IMG/VR virus record: IMGVR_UViG_3300040770_000152
Coordinates: 17,287-81,286 of that record
DNA: 64,000 bases
Direction: 5' to 3' (one strand)
Origin: a virus
Shown here: one piece after another, positions 55,638 to 64,000 of the stretch
Layout of the letters: each line of letters starts with the position of its first letter
How positions within the stretch are numbered: position 1 is the first letter of the stretch
Program-made: the position numbers and the translations under genes
The notes under the pieces: generated by a model
The model's input: only the letters and a program-made list of their open reading frames with translations
Database searches by the model: none
Told to the model about the DNA's origin: nothing

Positions 55638-56114
55638 ATGCCTATCCCAGCTATAATTGTTACCTCACTAGCCACAATAAAAGAGTGGTTTAAAACAGGT
55701 GCTAGACCTGACCAATCACAGTTTTCTGCTACTTGGGATAGTTTTTGGCACAAACACGAAGGAGTAGTTGTAAAGCACCCATCGCAAGAAGATATTGATA
55801 ACCAAGTTAAGACCTTAGAGGTTCTTACCAACCAAGGCCCCGTAAAAATTCCCACAGCTGGAAACTATACTGGATCCATGCAGGACCTAGCTGCTTCTTT
55901 AGGTGTAGGTACTGTAAGAAGTCCTGCCACACTTTTTAAGTTTATACAAAAAGGTGTAGGTAACGAAGACTTAGGTGTTGATGAAGTAGGAGACGTTTTT
56001 TGTGGCTGGAAAAATGACGGTACTGAAAGGTATCCAGAAGCAGAATGGTTAGGTGGTGATTTAAGTAATTCAGATAACTTCAAACCATTAATAAGAGTGA
56101 TAATTGAAAACTAA
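55638..56114 (+). CDS. Hypothetical tail-region protein upstream of the fibre, 158 aa
   Basis: The N-terminal region contains LATIKEWFKTGARPDQSQFS, then TWDSFWHK, which resembles the start of Bacteroidota phage tail-fibre proteins ('n....f..G..Pt.a.F...wdSf'). GDVFCGWKNDGTERYPEAEW follows. Possibly a fibre-attachment protein. Its last bases overlap only an alternative start of the fibre gene. Confidence 0.58.
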   Translation: MPIPAIIVTSLATIKEWFKTGARPDQSQFSATWDSFWHKHEGVVVKHPSQEDIDNQVKTLEVLTNQGPVKIPTAGNYTGSMQDLAASLGVGTVRSPATLFKFIQKGVGNEDLGVDEVGDVFCGWKNDGTERYPEAEWLGGDLSNSDNFKPLIRVIIEN

Positions 56115-56127
56115 AAATAAATATAAA

Positions 56128-59100
56128 ATGAAAAGATTATTATTATTGTTGCTCTTAGCAACATCTTTAGGTACGTTAGGTCAAAAAATAGCTCCTACAA
56201 AATTACTAATTACTAATAATATTTCCAGTCCTAATGCCACTAGGGTAAATGTTCAGGAAAATAATGGTGAGGTTAATTATATTTCTAAAGCAGACTTAGT
56301 AGACGTTTTAGAGTATACTGCAGCAGTTAATTTACCTACTGTAGGCTCTACGGGTAAAATATACATGACTACTACAGACAACAAATTATACCGCTGGAAT
56401 GGCACTATATACCAACCCTTAGTAGTAGTAGACATTAGTGGTAAAGTGGATAAAGTTACGGGTAAATCTTTAATTTTAGATACCGAAATTTCTAGGTTGG
56501 CGGGTGTTACTAATTTTGACAACTCAGGTAACGTAACCGCACTAGGTAACAAGGTTGACAAAGTTACGGGTAAGTCTCTAGTTTCGGATACTGAGATCAC
56601 ACGTTTAGCGGGTATAACTAATTTCGATAATTCAGGCAATATAACTGCCCTAGGTACTAAAGTAGACAAAGTAACGGGGCAATCCTTAATTTCAGACTCA
56701 GAAATTACTCGTCTAGCAGGTGTAACTAATTATACACACCCAACTAATCACCCGCCAAGTATAATCACACAAGATGCAAGCAATCGTTTTGTTAGCGATA
56801 CAGAAAAAGAAACATGGAATTCAAAGCAACCGGCTTTAGGTTTTACTCCTGAAAATGTAGCAAATAAATCAGATAGTTTCACTTCTTCAAGCTCAACTAC
56901 CTATGCAAGTACCAAAGCTTTAGTAGATGGTTTGGCGACAAAACTAACAGGTACAGGAACTTCTAGTGGAACTAATACAGGAGACGAAACTACAAGTACA
57001 ATACAGAGTAAAAGACCTTTAAAGACTATTGAAAATCAGTCTTTAGAAGGAGCAGGTAATATTGATTTAACAAAGTTAGATGTTGGTTTGGCAAATGTGG
57101 ATAACACAAGCGATTTAAGTAAACCAATAGCAACTGCGACACAAAATGCCTTAAATTTAAAAGCAAATTTAGCTTCACCAACCTTTACAGGTACAGTTGT
57201 TGGTATAACTAAATCTATGGTAGGATTAAGTACTGTGGATAACACAAGCGATGTAAACAAACCCGTTTCCACCGCTCAACAAACAGCTTTAAATCTAAAA
57301 GAAAATTTGTCAAATAAACAAAACTCACTAACAGCCGACGGTACAAATACAAAATACCCAACAGTTACCGCTGTTAATGCGGGGTTAGCTAGTAAAGAAA
57401 ATACTATACCTACGGGTACTGCAGCACAGTATATAAAAGGAGACAAAACTTTAGGAACATTTCCAGCAAATAGTAACTTACAAAGTGTGTTAGACGCAGG
57501 TGGTACATACACAACAACAAGTACTGGCGATAATGTAATAATGAATAACACTATTGGAGTAAATAAGAAATTATCATTTGGACCATATAACGGAATTACT
57601 CTAGGTGAATTTGATGGGATTAGTACATTTATTCAGCTGAAAGCAGATAATATTAGATTTGGTAACGCTACTAAATATTCGCTATTGCAAATGGATGCTA
57701 CGCAAGCTAATGGTACAATCGCATTAACTCTTCCTAAAATAGCTGGAACCATAGCTCTTAAATCTGACATACCAACAGCTCAAGATTTAAGTACTTATGC
57801 TCCTTTAGAAAGTCCAGCATTAACAGGAATACCCACAGCTCCAACAGCTACAGTAGGGACTAATACGACTCAGGTCGCTACAACAGCTTTTGTATTAGCA
57901 AATGCTGGAACTAGTGTAGGTACAGGGAGAACTTTTTATGTTTCAAATTCAGGTAACGATTCAAATAATGGTTTATCTCAGAACACTCCTTTTCTAACAG
58001 TAACAAAAGTAAATACACTTACATTATTGCCAGGAGATAAAGTGTTATTTATGAAAGACAATACTTTTACTAACAGTTTATTAATAAAAGATTCAGGAAC
58101 ACTTATTGCTCCAATATACATTGGTTCTTATGGAGCAGGTAAAAATCCTATTATAGTTCCTTCAAACACTGAAGCTGCTATAAAAGTATTAAACTCTTCT
58201 TATGTAACTTTAGAAAATTTAGACACTGTTGAAGATGATAGAGTCACAGAATTTGGAATAATGTTAGCTGTTACTTCAGCTACATCAAATAATATAAAAG
58301 TACTTAGTTGTAACGCATCAGGATTTAAAAGTGCTGGTTTTTATGGTTATAGTGATAATGCAACTTTTGGATATTCAGACGTTAGGGTTATAGGAGGTAA
58401 CTATTTTAATAATGGTACAGGAGTATCAATGGACAATTGGACCACTACTAAAAACCTAAACAATATTTTATTTAAGGGTATAAAAGCATATAATAATGAA
58501 GGTGATTTTACTTTAACTACTAGCAATTCAGGTAATGGAATTGTTTTAGGTTGTGCGGTAAATTCATTAATAGAGGAATGCGAAGCGTATGGAAATGGGC
58601 AAAGAAACAATTTTACAGGTGGTCCAGTAGGTATATGGGTTTGGGAATGTACTAATACTACAATTAGAAAAAGTGAATCACACCATAATAAAACTGGCTC
58701 AAGAGAAATAGATGGGGGTGGATTTGATATTGATGGGGGTTCTGTAAATTGTGTAATTGAATATTGCTATTCACATGACAATGATGGTATAGGGTATGGT
58801 ATATTTCAATATGATGGTGCAAGTCAAATAAGTAACAATATAGTTAGATACAATCTTTCTGTAAATGACTCTAGACGTCTTTTACAAGATGGTGGGTCTT
58901 TAGGAGTTTGGGCAGGAGCATCTAATTCAACAGGAACACAAATTTTCCATAATAACACTGTTTATGTTTCAAGAAAAAACTCAGTAAAAGCGACAAATGC
59001 TGGTATTAGTTTTAGTGGCTCACAATTAGCTGGAGTTCAATTTAGAAATAATATATTCTATTTAGATGGCGTAGGAACTGTTACTTCTTCAGGAACTAAA

Positions 59101-61869
59101 TATGGAACGTTTAGTAACAATATTGTCTATGGAGTAAATGGAGCTACAACAGATGCTACTGTTGGTACAGTAACAGATCCTAGATTCGCGGATCCAGGAT
59201 TTTCACAGAGTATAGGAATTGCTAATTTTCCTTTACAAGACCAGTTAGATGCTTATAAAGTGCAATCTAATTCTCCAGCTGTTAATGCTGGATTTACATT
59301 TTCTTTACCTACAAAAGATTTCTTTTTTAATAATATACTAAGTACTAGAGATATTGGATTTCACGATTTTCAAGGAACTCCTAATGTAGTAAATTACCAA
59401 AGCGCTTTAGTTGCTGATAAATTTATTAAAACAGGAGGCACTTCAACTCAATTTTTAAAAGCTGATGGTAGTGTAGATGCAACTGTTTACGCAAATCTAA
59501 ATACACCAGCATTAACAGGTACGCCAACAGCACCAACAGCAACAGCGGGAACAAACACAACACAAATTGCAACTACAGCTTTTGTATTAGCAAATTCTTT
59601 AATACCTCATTTAGAATTTAATAACACTGAAAAGACTGTTTGGAATAACGGGAATAACAATTTGCTTACTAATACTTCTTTTGGAGAAGAAGCCTTAATT
59701 TCTACTACTGGAGATATTAGTTCCGCATTTGGATATAGAGCTTTAAAAGCTAATACTAGCGGAGTAAGAAATTCTGCTTTTGGAGCAAATAGTTTATTAG
59801 GAAACACTACAGGACAAAACAATACTGCAATAGGTCAGTTTTCATTATTTAGAAGTATTACTGGAGACGAAAATACTGCAGTAGGTGGCGGATCATTAGC
59901 TTGGATAACATCAGGGTCTCAAAATATAGGAATGGGTAGAGAAGCAGGAATGGGTGTAGCAAATACGCAAATCACAACTTTAAATCAAGGAGTTTATTTG
60001 GGAGCATTTTCCCAAGCATTAGCAACCAATCAAACAAACGAAATTGTAATAGGTGCTTTTGCGAATGGGGCAGGTTCTAATACTGTTACATTAGGAAACG
60101 ACAACATTACAAAAACTATATTAAAAGGAAAAATTGCTTTACCTACTATTCCAACAACAGTAACGGGAACACCAGATCTTTTAACAAGAAATGCAACGAG
60201 TGGCGAAATTGAAAGAGTGGCTTATCCTAGTGGTGGTGGTGGAGCAACACCTAATTTACAATCAGTTTTAGATGCAGGAAGTACTGCTAACGCTGACAGT
60301 AATCAAGCTAGAGTAAATTTATTTGAGGGACCTTTAGGCTCTAAGTACCACCAACTATTAATTAATTACGGCGGAAATTTTTCAGAATTAAGATTGACTG
60401 ATAACACAGCAACTTTATCATCTGCGACACCAACTGGACAACAGACAGATATACAATCTACAAATGGTTTATTTAGTGTATACCAATCTAACCCAGCAAA
60501 TGGATTTAGAACTGTTGTAACAATTAAAGACGCATTAGCTGATACTGATATAAGTTTTCCATCACCGCCTGTACCTGGTAATTACACGTTAGCAACAACA
60601 GCAGATGTTGCAGCAGCTAGCGGTGGTGGTGGAACAACACCTAACTTACAAGATGTTTTAAGTATTAGTAATGGGCTTAACGCTGAATTAGTAAGCCCTG
60701 ATACATTTTCTTCTGCAGGAGCTTATTTTCAAGCCGCAAATGGTATTTCAAATTCTGCAATATTCAGTAATGGACCTACTTATAATTCTACAATACAATC
60801 AGCTAATGGAATAGTAGATATAGTACAGCAAAATACAACTTCTACAAACGCAACTACTTTAAGGTTTTTAGACCCTACAGTTAGTACAACAATAAATTTA
60901 CCAGCACCACCAGTTGTAGGTAATTATACATTGGCGACAACTCTTGACATACCACTGTCTGCAGTAAATGAAGGCAATGGAGTAGGGTATAGACTATCTA
61001 GTGCTAATCCACTAAACTTTGGTAATATTGGAGCTGATGCAATCGATTTAAGTTATAGTGAAACAGCAGGTAACTTTGGAGCAACAGGTTCTAGTTCTTT
61101 TGCTATGGGTTCTGATGTCAAAGCTAGAAATCTTTTTACTTCTGTTTTTGGATATTTAGTAGATGGAAATGGATCAGGAAGTTTTTTAAACGGTTATAAT
61201 TTAAAAGATAATGGTTACACAAATAGTGTTTTTGGGACTGGTCATGATGTAACTTCTATGAACACTACAGTAGTAGGACAAGCAGCAAACATAATAAATC
61301 AGAACACAACAGATTATAATGCATTTCCTAAAAGACCATTATTTGTTGTTGGTAATGGAAACATAAACAATGCAGATGCTAATTATGGAGTAGCAAGCAG
61401 AAGCGATGCTTTAGTAGTTGTAAAAGATGGTTCAGTCACATTACCATCAACTACTAACACTCTTATTGATGCGGATACAACAGGTAAAATAGCTGTTACA
61501 AAAGAATGGGTGACTGCTACAGTACCCAAAGTTATACAAATAGCTTGCTCAGACTTAGTAACAAATATTACTACGGGTATCACAAAAGGCTACTTTAGAA
61601 TGCCTTATAGTATGACAGTAACAGATGTTAGAGTTTCACTGCTTAATGCGGGAACAACCACTGGCTTGTCTGTAGATATTAAAAAGAATGGCACTTCTGT
61701 TTTTGGAACTCTATTAAGCACAGATGCCACTGAAAAAACAAGCACTACAGCTAGTGTTCCTTATACTTTAGCTACTACTGTTTTAGAAAATGATTCGGAA
61801 ATAATAGTAGATTTTACGGGTGTACCAACAGGTGGTAAAGGAGTAATATTAACCATTAAAGGAATATAA
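56128..61869 (+). CDS. Large modular tail-fibre protein with signal-peptide-like start
   Basis: 1,914 residues from ATG 56128 (MKRLLLLLLLATSLGTLGQK, a classical signal-peptide-like start); TTG 56104 is an alternative. Modules in order: a domain to about 100; three repeats of a 36-37-residue unit with VDKVTGKSLI and RLAGVTNFDNSG; a Gly/Thr-rich segment; an ALTGIPTAPTAT repeat (also later at about 59510); a parallel beta-helix region (about 608-1070, TFYVSNSGNDSNNG, with many G/N turns), like pectate-lyase or capsule depolymerase folds; YadA-head-like repeats (SAFGYRALKANTSG, NTAIGQFSLF); and a beta C-terminus. Likely receptor-binding fibre or depolymerase. Confidence 0.85.
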   Translation: MKRLLLLLLLATSLGTLGQKIAPTKLLITNNISSPNATRVNVQENNGEVNYISKADLVDVLEYTAAVNLPTVGSTGKIYMTTTDNKLYRWNGTIYQPLVVVDISGKVDKVTGKSLILDTEISRLAGVTNFDNSGNVTALGNKVDKVTGKSLVSDTEITRLAGITNFDNSGNITALGTKVDKVTGQSLISDSEITRLAGVTNYTHPTNHPPSIITQDASNRFVSDTEKETWNSKQPALGFTPENVANKSDSFTSSSSTTYASTKALVDGLATKLTGTGTSSGTNTGDETTSTIQSKRPLKTIENQSLEGAGNIDLTKLDVGLANVDNTSDLSKPIATATQNALNLKANLASPTFTGTVVGITKSMVGLSTVDNTSDVNKPVSTAQQTALNLKENLSNKQNSLTADGTNTKYPTVTAVNAGLASKENTIPTGTAAQYIKGDKTLGTFPANSNLQSVLDAGGTYTTTSTGDNVIMNNTIGVNKKLSFGPYNGITLGEFDGISTFIQLKADNIRFGNATKYSLLQMDATQANGTIALTLPKIAGTIALKSDIPTAQDLSTYAPLESPALTGIPTAPTATVGTNTTQVATTAFVLANAGTSVGTGRTFYVSNSGNDSNNGLSQNTPFLTVTKVNTLTLLPGDKVLFMKDNTFTNSLLIKDSGTLIAPIYIGSYGAGKNPIIVPSNTEAAIKVLNSSYVTLENLDTVEDDRVTEFGIMLAVTSATSNNIKVLSCNASGFKSAGFYGYSDNATFGYSDVRVIGGNYFNNGTGVSMDNWTTTKNLNNILFKGIKAYNNEGDFTLTTSNSGNGIVLGCAVNSLIEECEAYGNGQRNNFTGGPVGIWVWECTNTTIRKSESHHNKTGSREIDGGGFDIDGGSVNCVIEYCYSHDNDGIGYGIFQYDGASQISNNIVRYNLSVNDSRRLLQDGGSLGVWAGASNSTGTQIFHNNTVYVSRKNSVKATNAGISFSGSQLAGVQFRNNIFYLDGVGTVTSSGTKYGTFSNNIVYGVNGATTDATVGTVTDPRFADPGFSQSIGIANFPLQDQLDAYKVQSNSPAVNAGFTFSLPTKDFFFNNILSTRDIGFHDFQGTPNVVNYQSALVADKFIKTGGTSTQFLKADGSVDATVYANLNTPALTGTPTAPTATAGTNTTQIATTAFVLANSLIPHLEFNNTEKTVWNNGNNNLLTNTSFGEEALISTTGDISSAFGYRALKANTSGVRNSAFGANSLLGNTTGQNNTAIGQFSLFRSITGDENTAVGGGSLAWITSGSQNIGMGREAGMGVANTQITTLNQGVYLGAFSQALATNQTNEIVIGAFANGAGSNTVTLGNDNITKTILKGKIALPTIPTTVTGTPDLLTRNATSGEIERVAYPSGGGGATPNLQSVLDAGSTANADSNQARVNLFEGPLGSKYHQLLINYGGNFSELRLTDNTATLSSATPTGQQTDIQSTNGLFSVYQSNPANGFRTVVTIKDALADTDISFPSPPVPGNYTLATTADVAAASGGGGTTPNLQDVLSISNGLNAELVSPDTFSSAGAYFQAANGISNSAIFSNGPTYNSTIQSANGIVDIVQQNTTSTNATTLRFLDPTVSTTINLPAPPVVGNYTLATTLDIPLSAVNEGNGVGYRLSSANPLNFGNIGADAIDLSYSETAGNFGATGSSSFAMGSDVKARNLFTSVFGYLVDGNGSGSFLNGYNLKDNGYTNSVFGTGHDVTSMNTTVVGQAANIINQNTTDYNAFPKRPLFVVGNGNINNADANYGVASRSDALVVVKDGSVTLPSTTNTLIDADTTGKIAVTKEWVTATVPKVIQIACSDLVTNITTGITKGYFRMPYSMTVTDVRVSLLNAGTTTGLSVDIKKNGTSVFGTLLSTDATEKTSTTASVPYTLATTVLENDSEIIVDFTGVPTGGKGVILTIKGI

Positions 61870-61871
61870 TT

Positions 61872-62747
61872 ATGAAAAAGATTTTTTATTCACTAATTTT
61901 TGTTTGTGCCACATTTACTACAAGTGTGGCTCAGGCACAAATCATCAACAGTTATGCTAATGTAGCAGCGGTAGCTGGTTTTGATACTGATGCTCAATTA
62001 GCAATTAATGCTATTGGAACATTAACAGAGCCACAAAAAACAGCTTTAAATAATCTAGTAGTTGGGTTTAAAAACGCAGGGACTTGGAGCAAGTTTAAAG
62101 CTATTTACCCATTAATTGGAGGTACTGCAGCAAGTCATAAATGGAACATTAAAGACCCAAGAGATTTAGATGCTGCTTATAGATTAACTTTTGTAAATGG
62201 AGGTGGAAGTTTTACTCATAGTAGCAATGGCATTTCAAACACAGGTTCGTCTTATGCTAGAACTTATGCAATAGGCTCTTCTGTTCTATCACAAAATAGT
62301 GGTCATTTATCTATATACTCTAAAACTAATGGTGATTTTGGTGGAGCGGCTGAAATGGGAGGTATTAAACTGGATGAAAGCAACGGAGCAATGATTTTAA
62401 TTAAATGGGGGATTAGCTACTCTGCTATGAATGACAATAAAGTTTCAGGTGGATTCAGCCCTCCTTTTGTTAATGAACTAGGTTTATACGTAACAAATAG
62501 AATAGATGCCAACACTCTTAAAATATCTAGAAATGGAACTACTGTAAACATAGCTGCAACCTCATTACCTCCAATAAATTTTGAGTTGTATCTTTGTGGG
62601 GCTAATAGAGAAAACAATAGTGTTTTTTCAAGTAGACGTCTTTTAGCTTTTGGATCATTTGGAGAGGGTTTTACTGATGCCGAAATAGTAGCTAATAATA
62701 CAGTAATACAAGCTTATCAAGAAGCTTTAGGAAGAAAAGAGTTATGA
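61872..62747 (+). CDS. Secreted-type fibre/LamG-like protein, 291 aa
   Basis: Signal-peptide-like start (KKIFYSLIFVCATFTTSVAQ, then AQ). The body (FDTDAQLAINAIGTLTEPQK, KAIYPLIGGTAASHKWNIK, DPRDLDAAYRLTF) belongs to a family I recognise as recurrent in Bacteroidota phages, usually next to fibre genes and with a LamG-like beta fold. Probably a receptor-binding or adhesion tip. ATGA-coupled to the next gene. Confidence 0.7.
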   Translation: MKKIFYSLIFVCATFTTSVAQAQIINSYANVAAVAGFDTDAQLAINAIGTLTEPQKTALNNLVVGFKNAGTWSKFKAIYPLIGGTAASHKWNIKDPRDLDAAYRLTFVNGGGSFTHSSNGISNTGSSYARTYAIGSSVLSQNSGHLSIYSKTNGDFGGAAEMGGIKLDESNGAMILIKWGISYSAMNDNKVSGGFSPPFVNELGLYVTNRIDANTLKISRNGTTVNIAATSLPPINFELYLCGANRENNSVFSSRRLLAFGSFGEGFTDAEIVANNTVIQAYQEALGRKEL

Positions 62748-62875
62748 GAATAATTATATTCATAGTATTTATTATCTTTAGCTGCGCTCCGGCTAAGGAT
62801 AATACAATACAAGTAAAAGAAAAAACAATAGTGTACCCAGATCCAACATTTAATAACCTACTAATTATTCCTTAA
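62744..62875 (+). CDS. Small lipoprotein, 43 aa
   Basis: MRIIIFIVFIIFSCAPAKDN has a hydrophobic stretch followed by FSC, a lipobox-like site. The ATGA overlap upstream and TAATG overlap downstream support reality. Small phage lipoproteins near holin-like genes can be outer-membrane spanin subunits (Rz1-like); this is inference. Confidence 0.5.
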   Translation: MRIIIFIVFIIFSCAPAKDNTIQVKEKTIVYPDPTFNNLLIIP

Positions 62876-63054
62876 TGCCGTCAGAACATTTTATAGAAAC
62901 AGTAGAAAGAAGCAAGCTATCTTTGTCAAACTTACCAGAAGGATTATCTGCAATACATAAAGCGTTTATCGCTAAGATAGCTGTAGAGAATTATAACTTA
63001 GGATTTAGAGAAGGCTTAAAACATAACTTAAAAACCCTTAAAACCCCAAACTAA
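62875..63054 (+). CDS. Small helical hypothetical protein, 59 aa
   Basis: TAATG overlap with the previous stop. Helix-rich (IHKAFIAKIAVENYNLGFRE). No membrane segment. Ends one base before the holin-like gene. Unknown. Confidence 0.5.
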   Translation: MPSEHFIETVERSKLSLSNLPEGLSAIHKAFIAKIAVENYNLGFREGLKHNLKTLKTPN

Positions 63055-63055
63055 A

Positions 63056-63379
63056 ATGGAAAATTTTTTAAAAGACTTTAACTTAGAATTTTTTGGAAGC
63101 ATAAGCCCTTCGCAATATGTGGCTTGGTTACTCATAGCTTTAGTAGGAGCCGTACTAGGTATATTAATCAGAAAAGTGTACAGTGGCTTAAAAGATTATC
63201 CAACTACTTGGGAGCAGATGGTTGTAGGGTTCTTGATAACTTTTATCTCAATAAGGTTTTCTAACGAAGTACTAAACTTAAACCCAACTTCATTTGGAGC
63301 ATTCGTAAGCGGTCTAACCTACAATGAAATTGCACTTGGGTTGCTAAAAAAATATTTAAACAAAAAAGAAGATAACTAA
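63056..63379 (+). CDS. Holin-like membrane protein, 107 aa
   Basis: Two to three transmembrane stretches (about 21-40, 56-75 and possibly 78-95), with a short basic tail (KKYLNKKEDN). Size and position after fibre genes fit a holin, but no family can be named. Confidence 0.55.
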   Translation: MENFLKDFNLEFFGSISPSQYVAWLLIALVGAVLGILIRKVYSGLKDYPTTWEQMVVGFLITFISIRFSNEVLNLNPTSFGAFVSGLTYNEIALGLLKKYLNKKEDN

Positions 63380-63409
63380 AAATTACATACCCCCCCAAAT
63401 ATTTAAAAA

Positions 63410-63730
63410 ATGATAAATTTTTTAGCAAACAGCCCCGATTATGAAGACATGGGTGTTAAGACTCTTTTAATTACAGCTGTAATTTCTTTATCTGTTGTTA
63501 TTAGATACTTATATAAAGAAAGAGGAATTTTAGACGATAAACATGCAGCAGCTCTTAAAGAAAAAGACGAAAAACACTTAACAGCTATCAAAGAAAAAGA
63601 CGCAAAAATAATGGAAGTTGTTTCTGACCACCAAGATGATTTAAAATTAACTAAGTCAGACATGAAAGAAGTTATTACTATGTATCACAAATTTACGGAC
63701 GAAATTAAAAGTTTAGTCAATGGAAAATAA
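63410..63730 (+). CDS. Single-pass membrane protein with long coiled coil, 106 aa
   Basis: One transmembrane helix (about 17-36) followed by a charged coiled coil (DDKHAAALKEKDEKHLTAIK). This is the layout of i-spanin (Rz-like) or of phage tail/lysis accessory proteins. Preceded by a poly-C run (63392-63398). Overlaps the next gene by 11 bases. Confidence 0.55.
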   Translation: MINFLANSPDYEDMGVKTLLITAVISLSVVIRYLYKERGILDDKHAAALKEKDEKHLTAIKEKDAKIMEVVSDHQDDLKLTKSDMKEVITMYHKFTDEIKSLVNGK

Positions 63731-64000
63731 TTATGAAATAATTATTGCTCAGCTAAAAAAAGACAGAGCTTTACAAAGAGAACAAATTCAGGAAATAACG
63801 CAATCTACTGAGAAAGCCATGAATTCGTTTCGCGGCATTGGAACTGAATATATGGTCAGTAGTGAAGAACTCAAAGAGTTCAAAATAGGCTATGTGGTTA
63901 GGGTTTCTGAAAAGGTAACGTTTGTAAAATATTATGAAGACCTAATAAAAATGTGTTTTAGAACGTATTTAGAAGCAGGTGGAAGATACAGTCAACACAA
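63720..64000 (+). CDS. Hypothetical protein, start only (cut by window end)
   Basis: Starts ATG 63720 within the end of the previous gene and stays open to the window end (at least 93 residues). Begins MENNYEIIIAQLKKDRALQR, then QREQIQEITQSTE; helical at first, then a mixed fold (GIGTEYMVSSEELKEFKIGY). Neither stop nor family is visible. Confidence 0.6.
   Translation, partial: MENNYEIIIAQLKKDRALQREQIQEITQSTEKAMNSFRGIGTEYMVSSEELKEFKIGYVVRVSEKVTFVKYYEDLIKMCFRTYLEAGGRYSQH

Overview
The window is a contiguous piece of a lytic-looking tailed bacteriophage genome. Every gene I accept is on the + strand and genes are packed end to end, with ATGA, TAATG or short overlaps. Base composition is AT-rich. 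Several intergenic gaps carry the Bacteroidota sigma-factor signature (a TTG or TTTG near -33, then TAnnTTTG or the close variant TATTATTG/A about 19-20 bases later), and Shine-Dalgarno sequences are weak. Secreted proteins have typical Bacteroidota signal peptides. A flavobacterial or other Bacteroidota host is the best inference. No integrase, CI-type repressor module or attachment site was seen, apart from one small helix-turn-helix protein at 43545.

Layout. 1-9.2 kb: mostly small early-type genes (acidic HeH/Tudor-like protein, HTH protein, HNH endonuclease, DnaC-like ATPase, RNase H fused to a Cys-rich module) plus a promoter-driven structured RNA followed by a tRNA-like element (6161-6384). 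9.2-24.5 kb: DNA metabolism, with a C5-cytosine methyltransferase, DnaB-type helicase, CHC2/TOPRIM primase, ssDNA-binding protein, family A DNA polymerase, RecA/UvsX-like recombinase, three PD-(D/E)XK-type nucleases and a MoxR ATPase with a VWA/HExxH partner. 25-31.7 kb: a DNA-modification region with QueC, DpdA, QueE and QueD (preQ0-type 7-deazaguanine synthesis and insertion into DNA), interleaved with an Fe(II)/2-oxoglutarate oxygenase and a Cys-rich protein, and preceded by a SpoVS/Alba-like protein and a retropepsin-like aspartic protease. 31.7-44 kb: many small unknown genes, a 175-nt RNA element closed by a 13-bp stem (35406-35580) and two long non-coding stretches (36092-36674 and 37975-38819). 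44-64 kb: an outer-membrane-barrel-like protein, then the virion module: large terminase, portal, scaffold-like protein, N4-gp56-like major capsid protein, head/tail proteins, a series of small basic proteins sharing an HxR N-terminal tag, a 1,914-residue fibre, a second secreted fibre-like protein and a probable lysis/membrane cluster cut by the window end.

How it fits together. The phage encodes its own replisome (helicase loader and helicase, primase, SSB, polymerase, recombinase, nucleases) and protects its DNA in two ways: cytosine-C5 methylation and deazaguanine substitution. FolE, needed for de novo preQ0 synthesis, is not in the window and would come from the host or from the unseen part of the genome. 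The most unusual features are the HxR-tagged family, one member of which sits next to dpdA; signal-peptide-like N-termini on virion proteins; the structured RNAs; the retropepsin-like protease; and an oxygenase inside the deazaguanine cluster.
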